The position numbers and the translations under genes were made by a program. A stretch of 64,000 nucleotides of DNA from Ischnura elegans. Lineage: Eukaryota; Arthropoda; Insecta; Odonata; Coenagrionidae. This document shows positions 1 to 11,760 of this stretch, one piece after another (positions within the stretch are counted from its first letter, which is position 1; every line of letters starts with the position of its first letter). The notes under the pieces are model-generated. The model was not told the DNA's origin and did not search any database. It was given only the letters and a program-made list of their open reading frames with translations. The DNA lies in contig NC_060259.1 of the NCBI RefSeq assembly GCF_921293095.1, positions 3,286,001 to 3,350,000 of the forward strand, written 5' to 3'.

Positions 1-435
1 CTAGAAATGGCTCGCAGAACTTCCCAGAATTGAGAATGCCATTGTTCAGCGTGGAGCGAGAGGCCTTTCCTACCCCACCCCCAAGTTGCTGGATGCAGCG
101 TTGCCAAGTCAGAAGGGGACTTTTATCGCTGATTGGATAAAATTCTTAAAAATCATCGTAGAAAGACGATCAAAAAACGCCCGTATTCCTGGTGTGATCA
201 AGAAGACGATAAAGCCAATAAATTGTAGATAGCACTAAAAGAATTGTAAAATGCAAAATGTACTACACGTGGTTCAGATGGGTGGGGGCCCTCCCGGTGT
301 TTTGGGTCCATCCCTCGCGAGCTCGGGTCCCCGAAAAGGGTCGGATTAGGCTCGAAGTCGAGGTTGGACCCTCATTAGCGCGGCTGACCGTCGGTGGTCC
401 CCACGAGAGCGACATTAACCAGATTATTAAATGGA
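1..435 (+). repeat. Dispersed repeat, left copy of an inverted pair
   Basis: This stretch matches the reverse complement of 8897-9345 over most of its length. The agreement is best from about 97 to 430 (shared blocks such as TGCAGCGTTGCCAAGTCAG, and GGTGGGGGCCCTCCCGGTG). The match weakens towards base 1, so the repeat probably continues beyond the window. The part nearest the interior is GC-rich and the middle is AT-rich. No transposase or RT is recognisable, so the class is unknown. The two copies face each other about 8.5 kb apart, which could be chance insertion in opposite orientations or the ends of a large element. Confidence 0.75.
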
Positions 436-689
436 ATAATTAGAATTGCGCTTACTAATTTGCTTATTGAAAATAATTATTAAGATATTTTACAAATTTT
501 GTGCAATCAACTATAACTAAAAACAATACAGGACTCCTGTAGGATGGGAATACTAAAAAATGAGCTTGACCTATGGCAATGACGATGTCAAAGTGTGTAA
601 CTACTGTATTTGGCGAGATTTAAAGATCTAAAGGCCTTCTAAGCATCTTTTGCATTCACAATAGGGTATAACATCAACAAGTTTTCTTT
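436..689. other. AT-rich spacer
   Basis: This is an AT-rich stretch between the left inverted repeat and the mitochondrial COI insertion. I see no gene or element boundary in it. Its last bases may belong to the mitochondrial insertion, but the alignment is too poor to say. Confidence 0.5.
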
Positions 690-1175
690 TTTAGCCCACC
701 GATTAATGAGACGAATCCATTCCGAGAGATATAAAGATATTGGAGCCCTATATTTGATGTTTGGAGCATGAGCAGGAATAGTAGGGACTGCTTTAAGAAT
801 ATTAATTCGAGTTGAACTAGGACAACCTGGGTCTCTAATTGGAGATGACCAAAATTTATAATGTAGTAGCAACTGCACACGCTTTTGTCATAATTTTTTT
901 TATAGTATTACCAATCATAATTGGTGGATTTGGAAACTGATTAGTACCATTAATATTAGGAGCACCAGATATAGCTTTCCCCCGATTAAATAAAATAAGA
1001 TTTTTGACTTTTACCTCCCTCATTAACTTTACTTTTAGCAAGAAGTTTAATAGAAAGAGGAGCATGAACTGGATGAACAGTATATCCCGAAGTTAGCAGG
1101 AGTAATTGCTCATGCCGGAGCATCTGTTGGATCATTGCATTAATTGAGAACCAGAGAACACATTCAACGTGAAAC
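690..1175 (+). pseudogene. Nuclear mitochondrial insertion (NUMT) of cytochrome oxidase I
   Basis: Translated with the invertebrate mitochondrial code this reads as the 5' barcode part of COX1. Landmarks are KDIGALYLMFGAWAG near 733, [14 protein letters not shown] near 810, [13 protein letters not shown] near 866 and [20 protein letters not shown] near 922, ending with an AHAGASVGS-like stretch near 1110. The frame is broken several times by small indels. With the standard code the TGA tryptophans become stops, so it cannot be expressed from the nucleus. AGA at serine positions and ATA at methionine positions point to an arthropod-type mitochondrial genome. It is an old nuclear copy and not functional. 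Confidence 0.9.
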
Positions 1176-2010
1176 CCTAGTGAAGTAGTATGAAATGATT
1201 ATCTCTATTATATACAGCCCTTGGGGTAACTGACTCACTCATGGATACAAATTCCCGACCACTTCCAGACGTGCTGGAGAGCTGAAATTTGGCAGGCGTG
1301 CGGGGAACCCGAAATGATTCGGAGGAAAAATCCGAAAACCGGAAGTTTCTGCCACGTGTCGTCGCTAGGACGACAACATTGTCGAAATCACCCTTTTTCC
1401 GGGGACCGTCTTTCGGTTTTTATTTTCTTGCGCGCGAACCGTGCGTGCCACACGGATCGTTAATGCATTTCCTGAAAGCTGATAAACGTAGGCACGTAAT
1501 TACGTAATGTTGTTAATTTGTTTTCAAGAAAATTGCAGCCTAAATGGCGTCCAATAATTCGTTTTTCGAATAAAATTTCATAACTTCCGCTCCCTTCGAC
1601 TTAATTTAAGGTGTAGGATAACGAAAATGATTATTATATATGCTTATAACATCTTCTACGAAGCCTACGTAACAATTTTCTTTCGTCGTCCTTGGTTGCT
1701 CAGAAAAAAATTAAAATATTCAGTAAATCAGCGAAAATCACCATTTCAAAAAGATTAACACCATATTTTGTCAATTTTTACCAGACCGATTTCTTTCAAA
1801 CTTTGTAGTTACATACACTTATTTATTGTCTTTCAGAAAACATGAACGTTTAACAAATGATTCTATGTATTTAACAGCGAAAAAATAAAAATGGCGGGCA
1901 CTACTCACTTTTTTCGGGGACTGGTTTGCTTTTTATTGTATTACTCTCGAAATATGGATGTCATAGGGCACACTTCTGTTTGATATGACAGTAAATGAAT
2001 GTGACCATAT
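1176..2010. other. Intergenic, no recognised gene
   Basis: The first 250 bases contain a moderately GC-rich block (about 1285-1470) with an open frame of about 72 codons that resembles nothing I know. The remainder is AT-rich with no coding signal. Confidence 0.5.
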
Positions 2011-2014
2011 AGTA

Positions 2015-2975
2015 TCGTCATCTTTAAACCCCCCGAAATACCCTAAAAATTAAAATGTTCATATAATTAGCCTTTTCGGGTGCTTTCGTCACAATTCCAC
2101 CGCTTTTCCAATCCTTACCACTCATCGCTCCGGAATTGATGTGGACGATTGATGACCGCTGGCAGTAAAAATCTATAAACCCCCGGTAAACCCACATGAA
2201 CCCCCCCCCCCCCCCCAAAATAACATTTTGCATATAAGTCTACTTTTTGGGTACTTTTCGTGACTACTCCACCGCCCCCAACGACTCATCCCCATGGAAT
2301 TTATGTGAATGGATGGTGACCGCCAGGAGTACACGCATTTAAACCCCCGGTATCCCCCTGAAATCCCCCCAATTGTAAAGTGTGTCTTTTAGTCTCCTAT
2401 TTGGGAACTTCTCGCAAACATTACGCCGCACTACCCGTCCCCTCTGAGCTCTAGATCCGGAATATTTGGTGAGGGCGAGCCACCGTACGTAAACCATACG
2501 GGAAAAAATACCAGAAAACCCCCGATCACCTCCTGGAACATCGCCGAAAAAAAATAAATTATAAAGTCGCCTTTCCGAATAGTTTTCGTCACAATTTAAA
2601 TGGTGCCCCTGCCACTTATTAAAACCCCCGATAACTCCGTGAAACCTCCCAAAACATTTCTAATAAATCGCCTCTCCAGGTAAAAGAATCGTCAGACCAC
2701 TGTTCCGGACCCCTAGGACTTATCGGCACGGAATTTATGAGAACGATTTGTGACCACTGGTTTAATGCAAGTATAAAACCCCTGGTATCCCGTTGGAACC
2801 CCCCGCAAAAAATGAAAAACTTGCCATTAAGTCTTCTTTAATGGGTACTTGTCGCCACTATTACTCCGCATTGCACTACCCTTTACAATCATCGCTACGT
2901 GATCACTGTGGAAGATTGGTGACCGCATGTATAACACATTGAACCCCCAAATCCCCCTGGGCACCCCTCTCGGTG
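2015..2975. repeat. Degenerate tandem repeat, unit about 150-175 bp
   Basis: A phrase of the form AAACCCCC(G/T)GTATCCCC recurs at about 2026, 2176, 2341, 2516, 2622, 2776 and 2941, with spacings of 150, 165, 175, 106, 154 and 165. Between these, further shared phrases recur in the same order: a 'GGGTACTT/CTCGTC' segment, a 'CATCGCTCCGGAATTGATGTG' type segment and a 'GATTGGTGACCGC' type segment. The array is therefore a decayed tandem repeat of about six units. A run of about 17 C residues lies near 2200. No coding potential is visible. Confidence 0.75.
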
Positions 2976-2982
2976 GAGAAGA

Positions 2983-3320
2983 TTATTTATAACGACTAAG
3001 CGGAGCAGCCGCGGGGGGCTCTTCATCCGACCGCCGCCGCCCCGATGTACAAGCGCCGCAGCCGATGTAGACTCCCCCCCATCTCAACTCACAATCAACC
3101 CCTGGGCGGCGAAGCCGCCCTTCAGAGAGGAGCGGCGAAGCCGTTTCGAGGAATGAGTGGGGCGCCACCCTACCCCCTGGCCGGCGAAGCCGGCCCCTAG
3201 CTGAGGTGAGATTATTCGAACTTTAAAAGTCTTCGAGCGACCACAAACGTAGATGGCGAAGCCGGAACAGGGGTTTTAAGGGGCGTAGCCCCTTAACGAG
3301 CGCGCGGAGCGTGCGAGTTA
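2983..3320. repeat. Cluster of GC-rich hairpins with GCGAAGC cores
   Basis: Four inverted repeats share the core GCGAAGC: 3104-3120, 3133-3143, 3179-3195 and 3255-3263, with stems of 3 to 7 base pairs. They are followed by a palindrome at 3276-3296 (stem TTAAGGGGC around GTA) and an imperfect one at 3297-3317. The d(GCGAAGC) heptamer is known as an unusually stable DNA mini-hairpin. The block is sharply more GC-rich than its surroundings and directly abuts the degenerate tandem array. A 61-codon open frame across it on the minus strand has no recognisable similarity. Confidence 0.7.
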
Positions 3321-6300
3321 ATGGTATACAACTCAACTAAAACATCATATGGTAACGCACAAAAATGTATATTACCCCATATCGACGATTAAAAAATGCA
3401 CACACTCCACAAACGAGCAAATAAGTTTTCAAATCTGACAGGACAACAGAGAAAACCAATCAATCAACAGAGATCAATTTGCAAGTAACATCACCCTTTG
3501 ATTTGATATACATCACCCACAAACGAAATATTTTCGGTGAGTAACCAAGCATAATAAAAAGAGTAAGGGAAACTGAAATTCCTCGAGAAGCAGAAGTGGC
3601 GCCACAAACTTTGTCCTAAAACTTTTGAAATACACTGTACAATAAAATAAGGTACCACAAATAAAACGGACATTTAAACGAGTATAGAGCGATCCACTTT
3701 ATTTCAATATTTTTCAGTTTAGTACTTGAAATGTCGAGGGATAGCATGAAAAGTTATGAACTCAATATTCAGGATCAGGAATATCAATTTTTGTTCGCAG
3801 CCCTAATGGGGAACATGCACAATTTTTTTAAAGTGCTTTGATAAGAAGGTCCCTACCTCAAATGTACTCGCCGAAAATTTGGCGGATGGATAATGTTTTT
3901 TAGCTGAGTTATGATTCTTTAAAAATGAATCTTCGTCGGCTGCTTGAAAACACGACGTCATCGGAGCGTGACGTCACGGCACGGTATCCACTGATGACAG
4001 ACTGAGGGAGGGCCTTCACAGTTGGGTGTTGCGTTGACGCCGCGGCTAGCGAGCTAATCAGACCCCGTCTTTGAGAATTGATGACGTCACGTCTCCAGCT
4101 CGCTGCGTCGTCGCAGAAAAACTGAACCTGTCGGATTTTCTCTGCGTGAAGGCGGCAGTAAGCCGACGATTTCGAATTGGTGTTAGTTTCTGAGTATACA
4201 AATATGCAATATTAGCTCTAATGGGAGTCGCAAATGCTATTTATTTCATTGTTTAATATTATTTGGAAGTGTTCACCTTAGATATTTTGTATATTTCCTA
4301 AACATAAGACAAATGCTAGCCCTAAATTAAATTACAATCACTGAGGAGCATAAATTAGCCAACGCTGTTCTACGTCAAAATGCAGATAATGTATATTGGG
4401 TTGCCAAGGCTTTGTTGAAATAAATAAAGGGGATTGTTTGGTGAGAATTGGAAAGATTAAACGAAAATAAGTTGACTGCACATTGTGATCTACGCTGCAC
4501 ACCTACATCATTTGCTTAGTGGAATAAGTGTATTGCAGCATGGATATGCAATAGAAAAACGTGTGAAATCGTGGATAGAGCCCCGGCGCTCAAGTACCTC
4601 TTCTTTCTCGCCGGAGAAGGTTTGTGCTTGTGTCCAAATGGACAAAAATAATAGAAGAAAGTGGTTGACGACCTACAGAATGGAGTTATACTCGTATACT
4701 TTATCCACATTGTCAATGGATTATTTCTCAACGCAAGTACACTTTTCAATCAGGGTTACAGTAGGGTTTTATCGAATTGCCAGTTTTTCTCGGATAGCCA
4801 CAAAATTTAGGATGTATCACTCATTTCACTTTTTAAACAACCCTAGAAATGTACCTAATAGTCTATCCATTGTAGGAGTAAATATAAAGGAAGGTGGCTA
4901 TTCACCAGAATAAATACTGATTACGATTAAACCATGGAGAAAAATAAGGAATATACGAGAAATATGAGGCTTATGGCAAGGTTAACTCAATATTTACCAC
5001 CCATGCCAAAAATGTTCGCTGCATGTCAACGCAAAACCTAAAATTTCGGCTCGTTTCTGCAATGGATTTCGGTTCAAAAAACAGTAACTTGAGTAAATAC
5101 AGCGTAAATAGTACTTGAAACTTATTTCTGTGTCTATCAAATACTTTTTTATTACCATTTAACGATCATTTGGATCTTAATTCCGGCCAATTGGGGAAAA
5201 CTATCTAAGTTCCTCATGGTTACCAAGTAAATACAAAAGATAGATTTTAAGCTAGCAATGGATTTATTTAATCTTAATAGACAAAAATAAATATTTAAAA
5301 ACGTTCGTAATGTAATTGTGATTAACCACATAATTATTTTCTACTCCACGCATCGCGCTAGTGACGAAGCAATCACAGTTTTTCAGAAAATCAGCCGCCA
5401 TACAAAGGAGTCGACCCAAAGTAAACTGTCGTATTGTGCCTTCTTAAATCCCTCTTAAGTCAATTTGTCCTTTGAAGAACTACTACTAAGCTCAAAGATG
5501 AGTTTTACTTCGATATCTTGCATTAAGGCTCTACCGCTCTACTCCCTTAGCGAAGTGAATGGTGTACCGTGCGATGACATCAGAAGGCGTTTCCGGTCAC
5601 GTGATTTCAAGCGATATTAGAGCACTTTTAATAAGCAAATATTGACGTTTGTGGAGTACTAGGAAATTTTTGGCTTATATATTTGGAATCGTGAGAAAAT
5701 TGTCTATTCAATGAGACTTGATAGCATGATGAAATAATTTCATGCATGTTCCCCATTATAGCTAATTTTTCCGGGAAATTCGGATCGTTTCCCCGCCACT
5801 GACGACTTTGGTAAACCCATGCAAATGAGGGGAGGGTGACAACCCAACAAGAGGCCGGCTTGACGATGCCCCTTTGAAATATTCGCGGGCGCGTGGCTGG
5901 AGCTGCGCCGGGTGTGACGCATCGGCAACAGCCTCCCGGCGCGGGGAGATCTAGAAGCCCTTTTAGGAGACCACCCCACCAACTTAAACTATACATATCA
6001 TTTCCTCAAAGAAATAGATATTTTTAATAAAATCTAATTATGCTTACTCTTTGTACGAAGACACCGTATGCAGGGGCTCTCTTTCTGCATAAGTTTTGGA
6101 AATAAATGACACAGTAGTGATGCGAAATGACCTAGCCGTCGATGCACCCCAAATGTAAATACTACTACCACTACCAGCCTTCCGGGCGCGGCCTCTCGTC
6201 AAACGTGCGTGCCGCGATGGAGAATCTAGGAGAAAGAAGCGAGGGACGGGAACAATTGAGCGGTGGTGGGTACAACGTGAGAGGGACGGACCACTACAAA

Positions 6301-8896
6301 TAGAGGGGCATGTCTGGCTAAAATATTGCCGTATTACTTTCTCCGAAAGAGACGTAATATACGCGCCATACAGGTCATTCATGATAAGGACTAAAGAGTT
6401 AAGTAAACGCAGAACATAGAAGCGATGGACCGGGGGTCCTCGACTCAGATGAGATCCGAAGAAGAGCGGCAAAGGTTGCATTGACACTTCGCATCCGTGT
6501 GATTCAAACGAGAATGTTTAGTCGTACCTTTCGGCGATATTGGACGTTCCAATTCCATTAAACGCCCTAAAAAAAGAGGCGCTGGCATTAAATAGAGACT
6601 GGACATAAGGATTTCCACAAATCTGTTAGAAAGTATGCTAATTTTTTTCCATTTCCAAACATAATACGGAATTGGGGTTCTCGATGCTAGTTTCGAGTTT
6701 TGTCGCTGGCGCAGGAAAGTTATAGCTGCTAGAAGTCCAGTTAAAATTCCTCGATAGCCTGAGGAAGCAAAGGCGCGCACTTCCTTCATTAACAAGAAAA
6801 CATGTCCTCTAAATGCAATAAAGAAAACCACTAGTTTATATCACCTCTGGTTGCTCCATAATCAAATGAAATGACATTCCGGCAATGAGTGACGTCATCG
6901 GCCGTGGCTCCTATCGGTCACTTCCATAACGCCTCAAGTGCTGATTCGGGAGAAAATATAAGGAGGAATATATTTAACAAAGAGAGAAAAACCTACAAAG
7001 CGACCAGCTAGCGAGACGACTGGCATATCCTCCAGAATAGATGAGTTGCATCCACCAGGCAGTTTCCGTGCTGCACACTTGTAGTATGTGTCATAAAAAC
7101 ATCTCTTTACTGCGCCAGAAGCACGCAACGCATAACACGCTGCATGAACAAATCCCCGTCAGAGACCAAGATCATCGGTGGAAGTAGGCACTTCAAGAAA
7201 GTTCATACCAATAGCTGGACAGAAAGGCTTTGCTCTCCACGCGACATAATTTAACTACGACAAGTTTCAGATGAGGGCAGAGAAACCAGTTTCCATTAAT
7301 CAGATCGATCGTTGACGAGTTCACTTTGTAGAAATTCATCGCTAGTAATAAATGCAAACAGCTGTAATAATTTTACACCCTATTTTATTCGATCAATCGG
7401 TTTCAACGCCATTATCAAGAGCGGTTTCCACTACATTAAACTAACAATAAGTGGAAGGTAAAATCGTTTTTAATTCCAGATTTCCAATAAGGAGAAGGCC
7501 TCATTTCCAGATGTAGCCAACAGGGTAGAAATTTATTTCTTCAGCCCGCGACTCAACCTTCATTGCCACAATCGTAACTGAAAAACTTACATGGAAATGT
7601 TCTGGTGTCACATCGAGATGAATAATGACAGGTAAAGTATTTTCCAAATGGACAAAGAAAATAACAAAAGTGTATAAAAAGCTGTCGGTGTAATCACGAA
7701 ATGAGATAAATAATATAAGCGGGAGTGAAAGCTTAAGGGTTTCATGTTTACAAATAATACAACATTTTAATCGATTGAATCGAGCAGTAGGTCAGACTTT
7801 CAGTATCTTGCTCATATCGCTGTATTCCGATCGGCGTCAATGAATGAGTGCTCGGGAAATGACACTGAACCCCAGCCGCGTCGCAACCGGAATATCACTC
7901 ATAGGCACACACGCAACCAAAGCAAGATCCTTTGATCCAAACTAAGGGAGATGGGAGAACTTCCATTCTATACTGCACCTTGGAGGCTGTATATCTCCAT
8001 TCTCCCGTTTTCCGTTCAATAAAAGAAATAATTGCTAAAGAAGACACTTTCTCGTAGGTGAAAAGAAGGCAGGAGCGTTGCGGACAAGACAATGGTGACA
8101 AGTGGTGAGGAGATGAGTTCATCTCTGTCAACGTAAGACAACGTGAGGATAAGGAATGCAATGGTGTCCATACATTTTTCCACGGGAGGGGACTATAATT
8201 CCAAATACCTACTCTTCGCCACGACAATGTGTAAATGATTAGCCAGCCATCAACGTTGTGCCGCCTGCATACATACAAAACGTGTAGCTAATGATAAAAG
8301 ATATTCTACATCATTCTCCCATTATGACTGTAATTGGAAAATTACCCAGGTGATCACCGTTTGGACATGAAGTGGATATTTCACCAAATGAACGCTATTC
8401 CAAGACCAAAATTGAGCCTCCCTAGCTCAGCTGATAGATTAGCACTACATTTCCCTTCAAATGCAACCATGAGCACTCGCTTCAGATGTTATTCCTTCGG
8501 AGGCACAACCGCCGTCTACATCGTCCTCCTTGAAACGCTCAACGCTTGGGTCTTGGATCAAAAGACTCCTTCCTCATCCACTTCACGGTTCACACGAGCA
8601 TGAAGCATCACATAAATGCTCCCATACCTATTAATCCTTGGATCGCGCCTTCCTTCTTAACCTCACCCGGTTCATACCCTCAATTTTTTTCTCTCCAACC
8701 CGAACGTTTGAGACGTCGCATGGCATGGTCAATCTGACAGCGAGCATGCGACTAAAGAGAAGACAGCGCCGCCCGCCACCCCTCGCGCCCCCACACACAA
8801 GCATCGGGCTAGCCGACTGCGCTGACGCTACAAACACTGAAAACACGGCAAAAACGATGAGGTGGATATAATTCCATCCACACAATTTCTTTAATC
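3321..8896. other. Long intergenic region, no recognised gene
   Basis: This stretch of about 5.6 kb is mostly AT-rich. A CpG-rich block at 3940-4180 contains three CRE-type TGACGTCA or CGACGTCA sites. Open frames of 142 codons (4485-4913, plus), 147 codons (6044-6487, minus) and 128 codons (6445-6831, minus) show no domain or family I recognise and no splice context, so they are not called as genes. GC-rich patches at 5880-5960 and 6170-6330 may be remnants of repeats. Confidence 0.5.
3953..4089. promoter_or_regulatory. Cluster of CRE-like sites
   Basis: Three ATF/CREB-type palindromes occur within 137 bp: CGACGTCA at 3953-3960, TGACGTCA inside 3968-3977 and TGACGTCA at 4082-4089. They lie in a locally CpG-rich block. 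No TATA box or gene start is evident nearby, so a promoter role is only a possibility. The block could also be a fragment of a repeat. Confidence 0.3.
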
Positions 8897-9345
8897 AACC
8901 CGTTTATGTCGCTCTCGTGGGGACGACCGATGGTCAGTCCCGCTAATGAGGGTTCAACCTCGACTCCGAGCCTAATCCGACCCTTTTCCGAGGGTCCGAG
9001 CTCGCGAGGGACGGACCCAAAACACCGGGAGGGCCCCCACCCATCTGGGCCACGTGTAGTACATTTTACATTTTACAATTCTTTTAGTGCTATCAACAAT
9101 TTATTGGCTTTATCGTCTTCTTGGTAACCCTAGAAATATGGGCGTTTTTTGATCGACTTTCTACGATGATTTTTAAGAATTTTGTCCAATTTGCGATAAA
9201 AGTCCCCTTCTGACTTGGCAACGCTGCAGCCATCAACTGTGGGCTGGGTAGTGAAGGTCCTCTCGGACCCAAAGCGCTTGACGCCCGAGAATGACAAACC
9301 CCGTTCTGACCTGGGAATTGGAAATACCATGCGAGCCACCTCTAG
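8897..9345 (-). repeat. Dispersed repeat, right copy of the inverted pair
   Basis: This is the reverse-complement partner of the repeat at 1-435. The first ~340 bases align well. The outer part (about 9240-9345) aligns with scattered mismatches and gaps. A 92-codon frame runs across it on the minus strand (9130-9408). It ends in a lysine/arginine-rich stretch that is also hinted at in the left copy, so the repeat could derive from the 3' end of a coding transposon. No family was recognised. Confidence 0.7.
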
Positions 9346-10129
9346 GGTGTTTGGCAGGGGGTGACCAATCTTCAACATGCAGCATGCAAGATGACCGCAG
9401 CATTTCACGTCGCAATTTCATAGAAATATTCTACACATTCATGTAAAGACATAACTTGCGAATGGTTAGTAATTCCTATGGCGAATCCATGCAAGTTTTC
9501 ACTAAAAAGAAAAAAGGACATGCAGTGAGTCGTCCTAGCGAGCGACGCCAATAATTCTGTTGATTGAAACACCGTTGCTATCCTTAATAGTACGAAGGAA
9601 GAATGGCGTTCTAAATCTCTCTGCTTTGCAGTCTATTTCTTTTACTTTCTTCTCGTGATCACGTCATAGTACGTCGGTAAACGTAAGATTTTTTACACGT
9701 CGTCTGAGAAAACATTTTCTCCGAATTTACTAATAAAATTTTGCATACACTTCTACGCTCCCGTAGAGAATGGGGTTAGTTTCACAAGACCTCCCAATTC
9801 CAAATACGTGATTTTCTTTTAATAACAGATATTTGGTGTTTAGATGACCCATTATCGAATGGAAAATAATGTGTTCCAATATTTTGAAAGGATTGGAAGT
9901 ATAGTAAGTCGAGGTAAAGGTGTTGATATATTTGCCGTGAAATTAGTGAGGACACTATGAAAAAAGTAATTTAAGAAATTAGGTTAATCTCGATTGTTCG
10001 TCACTCTATCGCCTCCTTCGTTTATAAGAAACAGACTGTGGAGCTATTTTTCTGTAGCTCTCTTACGAATGACCAGAAAGCCTTAGAAATGTCGTCTAAA
10101 TATTCGACCAATTAGTTTATTTTGAATTC
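9346..10129. other. Intergenic, no recognised gene
   Basis: AT-rich sequence with no open frame of note and no recognisable element. Confidence 0.5.
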
Positions 10130-10870
10130 ACTCAGTGCCTCCCAAAGTATATCTTTGTCTCTTTTTCGATTTTTTAAATTTCACCTATTTCTTGTATTTT
10201 ATCACCAGTAAGACCGGTATTTAGCTTTTTCATTTTAGCGATTGGTGTTTGTTTTTATGGAGAGTCTTTGTCTTTATCGAGGCCTTCATGGACATAAACA
10301 TTGTACCATTTCGGTTCAGCTTTCAAGCATTTTAACTTACTCGGTATTGTATTATCCACGGCCTCTTGTATAATATTAATAAAGTTGTTCCATGCTTCGT
10401 CCACCCCAAGGTTGAGAGTGGCGTTTTTGAAAACAGCGAATGAGTTCGAAAAGTGCTGCTTTAACCCTTCAAAATCCGCCTTATGAAATAAATAGACCCT
10501 TCTTCTCGACGCAGTTTTTATATCGGATATGTTTGATGCATGATAAGTTTCTCATAGGTCCTCGTCTTTACCTACATTTTCAAGGCAATGTTTTTCCCAA
10601 TCGATAGATGGAATATTGAAATAGCCGCTAATTATGACAATGTTAAATGTATCTGCGAATTTAAACGCCTTATCTAACTATTTAACTCTAAAACTGAATT
10701 AAGGATTGAATATGACGGTATATAATATCCGCATAAATAGAATCCCTTACTATTAGCTGAGCACTCGATTGAGCTCCAAACACCTTCCAATGCACTATCT
10801 GCAAGATTTTTGGCACTACTTGTTATTCATACAAGTTGGCCCTCGCCTCCTCCTATTTGAGCTACTCCTC
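10130..10870 (-). pseudogene. Decayed LINE ORF2 fragment (end of endonuclease and linker)
   Basis: Reading the minus strand, a segment near 10570-10625 resembles the 'GDFNxPxIDW' motif of apurinic-like endonucleases of non-LTR retrotransposons. It is followed near 10300-10500 by a linker of the type 'KADFEGL...W..F...I...A.D..IPSK...' that normally lies between endonuclease and reverse transcriptase in CR1/Jockey-type ORF2. Several stops and frame changes interrupt it. It is a dead fragment and the clade is uncertain. Confidence 0.6.
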
Positions 10871-11240
10871 CTCCTGTTCTCGTTTTACTGCCCTTCATGT
10901 ACATTGTGCATGATTTCGAGAAGAGTTATTGACAAGTAGAAATATATTCCGACCGGTTAACCGCCTTACCTGTATGAGTAATTTGTAAGAAAAATTTAAG
11001 TACACAACATACCCACCCGAAAACATACCATTGATCTCCATATCCCACAACATCGCACGCTTCATATGAATAAATCGTTCTCAGTAATCGACTCTCGAAT
11101 ATGGAACTGTCTCTTAGTTCGACTTAGAAGCTGTACCAACATCAAGACATTATAACAAAATGCATATGGGTGACTGAAAAATGCCTCGATGACGCCGTGT
11201 ATAATTCCTTTAGTTTGTACTCCATTCTGCTGATATCCAA

Positions 11241-11760
11241 GTGTGGTGCGATGCATGGCAGTTAGAATTAAATTTGAAAATATGCGTAGTAATGAGTTTC
11301 TGGAAGAAGAATAACTCCCGACAACATAGCTATATCATTCGGGGCACCCAATTAAAGGCAGTTGAATCCGTGAAATATCTAGGAGTTAGACGCAATAATG
11401 ATCTATCGTGGAATAAACATATTCGGGAAATAACCGGTCAAGCTAATCGTAAAATGGGTTTTGTTAAAAAAAATTTTAGGAAATTGCGACGACAAAGTGA
11501 GAGTAATTAGCTACTTTTCCCTCGTTAGACCCCATTTAGAATACGCTGCTAGTGTTTGTGACCCTCATGAAAAAGGCTTAATAACAGAATTAGAACGCGT
11601 GCAAAGAAGAGCAGCCAGGTATGTGAAAGGTAGTTACGATAGTCATGTTAGTGTTACTGACCTCTTAGTTTAACTCGGATGGGAATCTCTGTTAGGCCGT
11701 AGGTTGAAAAATAGACTAAACCTTTTAGATAAATTCAAGAGCAGTGTCTTTTCTAACGGC
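11241..11760 (+). pseudogene. Decayed LINE reverse transcriptase C-terminal fragment
   Basis: Two overlapping frames (11241-11510 and 11461-11673, then past a stop to about 11760) together read as the end of a non-LTR reverse transcriptase. Landmarks are VKYLGVRRNNDLSWNKHI near 11370, LVRPHLEYAASV near 11525, LERVQRRAARYV near 11595 and LGWESLLGRR near 11680. A frameshift in an A-run near 11468 and a TAG near 11670 break the frame. The pattern matches the thumb region of CR1/Jockey-group elements. It is 5' truncated and dead. Confidence 0.75.

Noticed and set aside
2983..3320. Bacterial contamination as explanation for the GC hairpins
   Set aside because: The block grades into eukaryotic-looking repeats on both sides with no bacterial gene. 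It cannot be excluded without a database search.
4485..4913. 142-codon open frame
   Set aside because: It has no recognisable domain, no splice or promoter context and unremarkable composition. It was kept only as a remark in the intergenic entry.
6044..6831. Two overlapping minus frames of 147 and 128 codons
   Set aside because: The frames overlap in different phases with no family resemblance. They probably reflect a GC-richer patch.
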